This document shows positions 60,690-64,000 of a stretch of DNA of 64,000 nt, piece after piece. The stretch is from positions 1 through 64,000 of the forward strand of contig NZ_JACZDF010000003.1 in the NCBI RefSeq assembly GCF_014852685.1, written 5' to 3'. This DNA comes from Flavimobilis rhizosphaerae. GTDB taxonomy: Bacteria > Actinomycetota > Actinomycetes > Actinomycetales > Cellulomonadaceae. The notes under the pieces were generated by a model. That model was given only the letters and a program-made list of their open reading frames with translations. It was not told the DNA's origin and ran no database searches. The stretch's first letter is position 1; each line of letters opens with the position of its first letter. A program made the translations under genes and the position numbers.

Positions 60690-61720
60690 CGGGCCTTTCC
60701 TTCCGTGATCGCGCCCTCGGTGTCGCGTCGGAGCACGAACCGCTGGTAGGTGAGGGCGATGACGAGCGAGATGAGGAACAGGAGGACGGCGACGGCGTTG
60801 CCGAAGCCGTAGTTCCCGGCGTTGCGCCCGTTGAGGACCATGTAGGTCGCCATCGTCGAGGTGCCGGCGGTCGCGGCGACGTACTGGCCCCAGATGATGT
60901 AGACGAGGTCGAAGAGCTGGAGCGACCCGATGATCGAGAGGAACGCCCAGATGCGGACGGTGGGGCCGAGGAGCGGCAGCGTGATGCGACGCTGCGTCGC
61001 CCAGTAGCCGGCGCCGTCGATCGCGGCGGCCTCGCCGAGCTCCTCGGGGATGCCCTGGAGGCCGGCGAGGAAGAGGATGACGGCGAAGCCGATGTACTTC
61101 CACGTGATGATGAGCATGAGCGACCAGATGGCGATCTTCGGGTCGGACAGCCAGTCGACGGCCCAAACGGGCAGGCCGATGCGCGTGAGGAAGTCGTTGA
61201 CGGCGCCGGCGGTCGAGAGCATGAGGCTCCAGCCGGTTCCGACGATGACCTCGGAGACGACGTAGGGCACGAAGATGAGCACGCGGACGAGCGAGCGGCC
61301 GCGGAAGCGTCGGTTGAGCAGGAGTGCGAGGCCGACGGCGGCGGGGCCCTGGAGCACCAGGGACATGACGACGATGAACGCGTTGTTGCTCAGCGCCTCA
61401 TGGAACGTGGGGTCCTGGAGGATCGTCAGGTAGTTCTCGAAGCCGACGAAGTTCGTCGGCTTGCCGTAGCCCTTCCACTTGAAGAAGCCGTAATAGGCGG
61501 CGAGGACGACGGGAAGGATGACGAACGCGAGGAAGATCGCGATCGCGGGCCCTGCGAGCAGGGCGATCTCGAGGCGCTTGCGCCAGTCGGCGCCGCGGCC
61601 ACCCCCGGCCCGACGGGCGGTGCCGCGGGCCGAGGGTGGCGTGGTGCCACCCTCGGCCCCGGCAGGGGTGGACGACGGCGTGACGGCCCGGCGGCGGGTC
61701 ATGGTGTCACGCGTCGTCAC
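60686..61720 (-). CDS. Sugar ABC transporter permease, MalF type
   Basis: 344 residues from a GTG at 61720, 2 nt after the binding-protein stop, with AAGGAG inside the end of the previous gene. A Thr/Arg/Gly-rich N-terminal tail (about 50 residues) is followed by six membrane helices (RLEIALLAGPAIAIFLAFVI) and the EAA loop EELGEAAAIDGAGYWATQRR. Pairs with the MalG-type permease as the membrane channel of a CUT1 importer. Confidence 0.93.
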   Translation of the reverse strand: MTTRDTMTRRRAVTPSSTPAGAEGGTTPPSARGTARRAGGGRGADWRKRLEIALLAGPAIAIFLAFVILPVVLAAYYGFFKWKGYGKPTNFVGFENYLTILQDPTFHEALSNNAFIVVMSLVLQGPAAVGLALLLNRRFRGRSLVRVLIFVPYVVSEVIVGTGWSLMLSTAGAVNDFLTRIGLPVWAVDWLSDPKIAIWSLMLIITWKYIGFAVILFLAGLQGIPEELGEAAAIDGAGYWATQRRITLPLLGPTVRIWAFLSIIGSLQLFDLVYIIWGQYVAATAGTSTMATYMVLNGRNAGNYGFGNAVAVLLFLISLVIALTYQRFVLRRDTEGAITEGKAR

Positions 61721-61722
61721 GG

Positions 61723-63018
61723 TCACTCCTTGGCGGCTGCGTCGACGACGGCCTTGACGACACCGGCGGCGTCTCCCTTGCCGGCGAGCATGTTGACGAC
61801 CGCGGTGTTGAGGGCGTTGCCGACGTTCTGGCCGAGGAGCGTGTCGAGCCAGACGGTGACGTACGGCGCCTTGTTGTACGACTCGAGGATCGACTTGAGG
61901 GCGGGCTCGGTGACGACGCCCTGGGCCTCCTGGCTCGCGGGGAGCGTGTGGAACGCGTTGGCGTAGCCCTCCTGGTACTGCTTCTGCATGAAGAAGTTGA
62001 GGAAGGCGGTGCACTCCTTCTTGGGTGCGTCGGCCGAGCAGGAGAAGCCGTCGACGCCACCCATCATGGCGCCGGGGGCGCCAGCGCCGCCGTCGATCGC
62101 GGGGAAGGGGAACCAGCCGAGGTCGGCGAGGGGCTTCTCGTCAGGGGTGAGGGAGGCGATGACGCCGGGGTTCCAGGCGCCCATGAGCTCCATCGAGGCC
62201 TTGTGGTTGGCGAGGAGGCCGGCGGAGGAGCCGGCGCCCTGCTGCGCGGAGGTCGTGAGGAAGCCGTTGTTGAAGGGCTCGGTCTTCGCGAAGGTCTCGA
62301 ACTCCTGGGCGGCGGTGAGCCAGCAGGGGTCGTCGAAGGCACGCTCGGCGGCGACCTTGGCCATGGTGTCCTGCGAGCAGGCGCGCAGAGCGAAGAAGTA
62401 GTACCAGTGGGCGGCAGGCCAGGCGTCCTTCGCGCCGAGCGCGATGGCCTCGGCGCCGGAGTCCTGGACCTTGGTGACGACGTCGGAGAGCTCGGCGAGG
62501 GTCGTCGGGGTGGCGCTCACGCTGGCGGCCTCGAAGAGGTCCTTGGAGTAGTAGATGCCGCCGGGGAGGACGGCGGTCGGCATGCCGTAGACCTTGCCGT
62601 CGACGCTGAAGGCGCTGAAGCCGGCGTCGCCGACGGCGGTGCGGGTCGCGTCGGTGATGGCGTCGGTGATGTCCATGACCTGGCCGGCCTCGACGACGTC
62701 GGCGAGCTTGCCGCCGCCGCGGGCCATGAAGATGTCGGGGGCGTCACCGGAGTTGAGGGCGGTCTGGAGCTTGCCGTCCATGTCCTCGTTCTGGATGGCC
62801 TGGATCGAGATCTTCACGCCGGGGTTGGCCTTCTCGAAGTCGGCGACGGTCGACTCCCAGTAGGCCTTGCCCTCGCCGGTCGTGGAGTTGTGCCAGAACG
62901 TCATGCTGACGTTGCCGTCGGCGTCGGTCCCGGGGTTGGTGTCGCCGCCGCAGGCGGTGAGCGCCAGGGTGAGTGCCGCGGCCGTGGCCGCGATCGTTGT
63001 GAGCTTGCGTGCACGCAT
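61723..63018 (-). CDS. Sugar-binding lipoprotein (family 1 extracellular solute-binding)
   Basis: 431 residues from the ATG at 63018 (GAGGAGGAC ahead). Lipobox LALTACGG with C23. Mature motifs MTFWHNSTTGEGKAYWESTV, DFEKANPGVKISIQAIQNED and SGDAPDIFMARGGGKLADVV are typical CUT1 binding proteins. With the xylosidases next to it, xylobiose or xylo-oligosaccharides are the probable ligand. First gene of the operon, behind tandem LacI-type operators. Confidence 0.93.
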   Translation of the reverse strand: MRARKLTTIAATAAALTLALTACGGDTNPGTDADGNVSMTFWHNSTTGEGKAYWESTVADFEKANPGVKISIQAIQNEDMDGKLQTALNSGDAPDIFMARGGGKLADVVEAGQVMDITDAITDATRTAVGDAGFSAFSVDGKVYGMPTAVLPGGIYYSKDLFEAASVSATPTTLAELSDVVTKVQDSGAEAIALGAKDAWPAAHWYYFFALRACSQDTMAKVAAERAFDDPCWLTAAQEFETFAKTEPFNNGFLTTSAQQGAGSSAGLLANHKASMELMGAWNPGVIASLTPDEKPLADLGWFPFPAIDGGAGAPGAMMGGVDGFSCSADAPKKECTAFLNFFMQKQYQEGYANAFHTLPASQEAQGVVTEPALKSILESYNKAPYVTVWLDTLLGQNVGNALNTAVVNMLAGKGDAAGVVKAVVDAAAKE

Positions 63019-63116
63019 CAGTCGTCCTCCTCGTCGAGTGGGCTGATCGCTGTCTCGCCCACCGTTGAGCGAGTGCGTCATGCTCACCGTGACACACGGT
63101 TCCACACGTCGTCAAT

Positions 63117-63148
63117 CGTTATCGATAACGTTTTCGATAACGTTATCC
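63117..63148. promoter_or_regulatory. Tandem LacI-type operators
   Basis: CGTTATCGATAACG (63117-63130, perfect palindrome) and GATAACGTTATC (63136-63147, perfect palindrome) lie 5 bp apart between the binding-protein gene and the divergent LacI-type regulator. The binding-protein promoter must overlap them. Confidence 0.85.
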
Positions 63149-63223
63149 GTGGCGCAGGTCACACTATGCTGTCATCCGCGTCCCCGCTCGGTCCGCGCCT
63201 CCCCGAGCGGTACAGTCGGACGC

Positions 63224-64000
63224 GTGCGAGCCCCTGGACGAGTGACCATCGGCGACGTCGCGCGTCACGCGGGCGTCTCGGTCGCCACCGTGTCCAAGGT
63301 CGTCAACGACCGCTACGGCGTCTCCCCCGCGACCGTCGCCCGCGTTCAGCAGGTCGTCGCCGAGCTCGGCTACGAGTCCTCGCTCGTCGCCCGCAGCCTG
63401 CGCGGCACCCCGACCCGCGTCATCGGCATCCTCGTCGCCGAGTTCGAGCCGTTCTCGACCGAGATCCTCAAGGGCGCGTCCGAGGCCGCGCTCGGCACCG
63501 GCTACGAGCTCCTCGCATTCTCCGGCGCCCTGAGCCGCGCCGACTCCGTCGGCTGGGAGCACCGTTCCCTCGCACGACTCGCGGGAACCCTCGTCGACGG
63601 CGCGATCCTCGTCACCCCGACGGTCGTCGACCCCCGCCAGACGATCCCCGTCGTCGCGATCGACCCCCACACCGGACCCGCCGGCCCGCCGACGATCGAC
63701 TCCGACAACCTCGCCGGCGGCCGCACCGCGACCGAGCACCTCCTCGGCCTCGGCCACCGGCGCATCGGCCTGCTCGCGGGCCGCCCCGACCTTGAGTCCT
63801 CCCACCTGCGCGAACGCGGCTACCGCGAGGCGCTCGACGCCGCCGGGATCGCGTTCGACCCGGACCTCGTGCGCGTCGGCTCCTACCGCGCCGAGCAGGC
63901 CAGCTCCCCCGCCCGTGAGCTCCTCACCCTCCCCGAACGGCCCACCGCGATCTTTGCGGCCAACGACCTCTCCGCGCTCCGCACGATCGAGGTCGCCCGC
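63224..64000 (+). CDS. LacI-family transcriptional regulator (cut by window end)
   Basis: The first 259 residues are present. From a GTG at 63224 it reads VRAPGRVTIGDVARHAGVSV and ATVSKVVNDRYGVSPATVAR, a LacI DNA-binding domain and hinge. The periplasmic-binding-like effector domain (VIGILVAEFEPFSTEILKGA, SDNLAGGRTATEHLLGLGHR, AIFAANDLSALRTIEVAR) follows. TACAGT (63211-63216) stands 7 nt ahead, so it is probably leaderless. It most likely represses the xyloside operon through the operators at 63117-63148. Confidence 0.92.
   Translation, partial: MRAPGRVTIGDVARHAGVSVATVSKVVNDRYGVSPATVARVQQVVAELGYESSLVARSLRGTPTRVIGILVAEFEPFSTEILKGASEAALGTGYELLAFSGALSRADSVGWEHRSLARLAGTLVDGAILVTPTVVDPRQTIPVVAIDPHTGPAGPPTIDSDNLAGGRTATEHLLGLGHRRIGLLAGRPDLESSHLRERGYREALDAAGIAFDPDLVRVGSYRAEQASSPARELLTLPERPTAIFAANDLSALRTIEVAR

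Overview
The window is high-GC actinobacterial chromosome. The signs are: Ala/Pro/Thr-rich proteins, many GTG starts, several apparently leaderless genes (a TANNNT -10 box 6-7 nt before the start codon), a dnaK-grpE-dnaJ-hspR operon with HAIR operators, a DUF5063 gene beside recR, an MT0933-type antitoxin-like protein and a membrane-tethered ECF sigma factor. My best guess is a member of the Micrococcales, Cellulomonas/Sanguibacter-like; this is inferred from gene content and not tested.

Layout. 0.2-9.2 kb: core genes on the minus strand (TSUP permease, DUF5063, recR, dnaX, methionine ABC transporter metQ-metN-metI behind a Cys-Cys leader peptide, SRP RNA). 9.4 kb: tRNA-Ser(GGA). 9.6-27.6 kb: a metal-resistance island between two degenerate IS256-family remnants. 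It starts with a 5'-truncated gcvT, intact gcvH and a Nudix gene. It then carries a CopB-type ATPase, two DUF305 proteins, a Cys-rich four-helix copper-binding protein, a tiny Cys-Cys protein, a thiol-redox set (glutaredoxin-like, CcdA, redoxin), a two-component system, cmtR-cadD (cadD frameshifted), merA/merR and an ankyrin protein. 27.6-36.7 kb: copC, a LytR_C gene, a xanthine/uracil permease, a GH13 glucosidase, cueP and a secreted beta-helix protein. 38-43 kb: tRNA-Ser(CGA), a POT peptide transporter, a sirtuin, a tyrosine phosphatase, tadA and upp. 43-47 kb: a 1,102-residue membrane-tethered ECF sigma factor. 47.4-51.5 kb: the heat-shock operon. 51.7-52.7 kb: a protein with four cold-shock domains. 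53-55.7 kb: a PIN/HTH toxin-antitoxin pair, a small P-loop kinase and a fluC pair. 55.7-64 kb: a xylan/xyloside locus (GH43, GH3, two ABC permeases, binding protein) opposite a LacI-type regulator that is cut by the window end.

How the parts work together. The copper genes appear to answer to two systems. Near-identical CsoR-like palindromes lie about 35 bp before copB (inside the island) and cueP (outside it). An 11-bp direct repeat (AGGTTCGATGA) lies before the copper-binding protein, the redox/two-component divergent promoter and a SHOCT protein; it is probably the target of the encoded response regulator. The xyloside locus has tandem LacI-type operators between regulator and binding protein.

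The most unusual structural signal is a set of three dispersed palindromic repeat families of fixed length (49, 51 and about 51 bp; 7, 3 and 3 copies). They sit only between genes, several of them between convergent gene ends.
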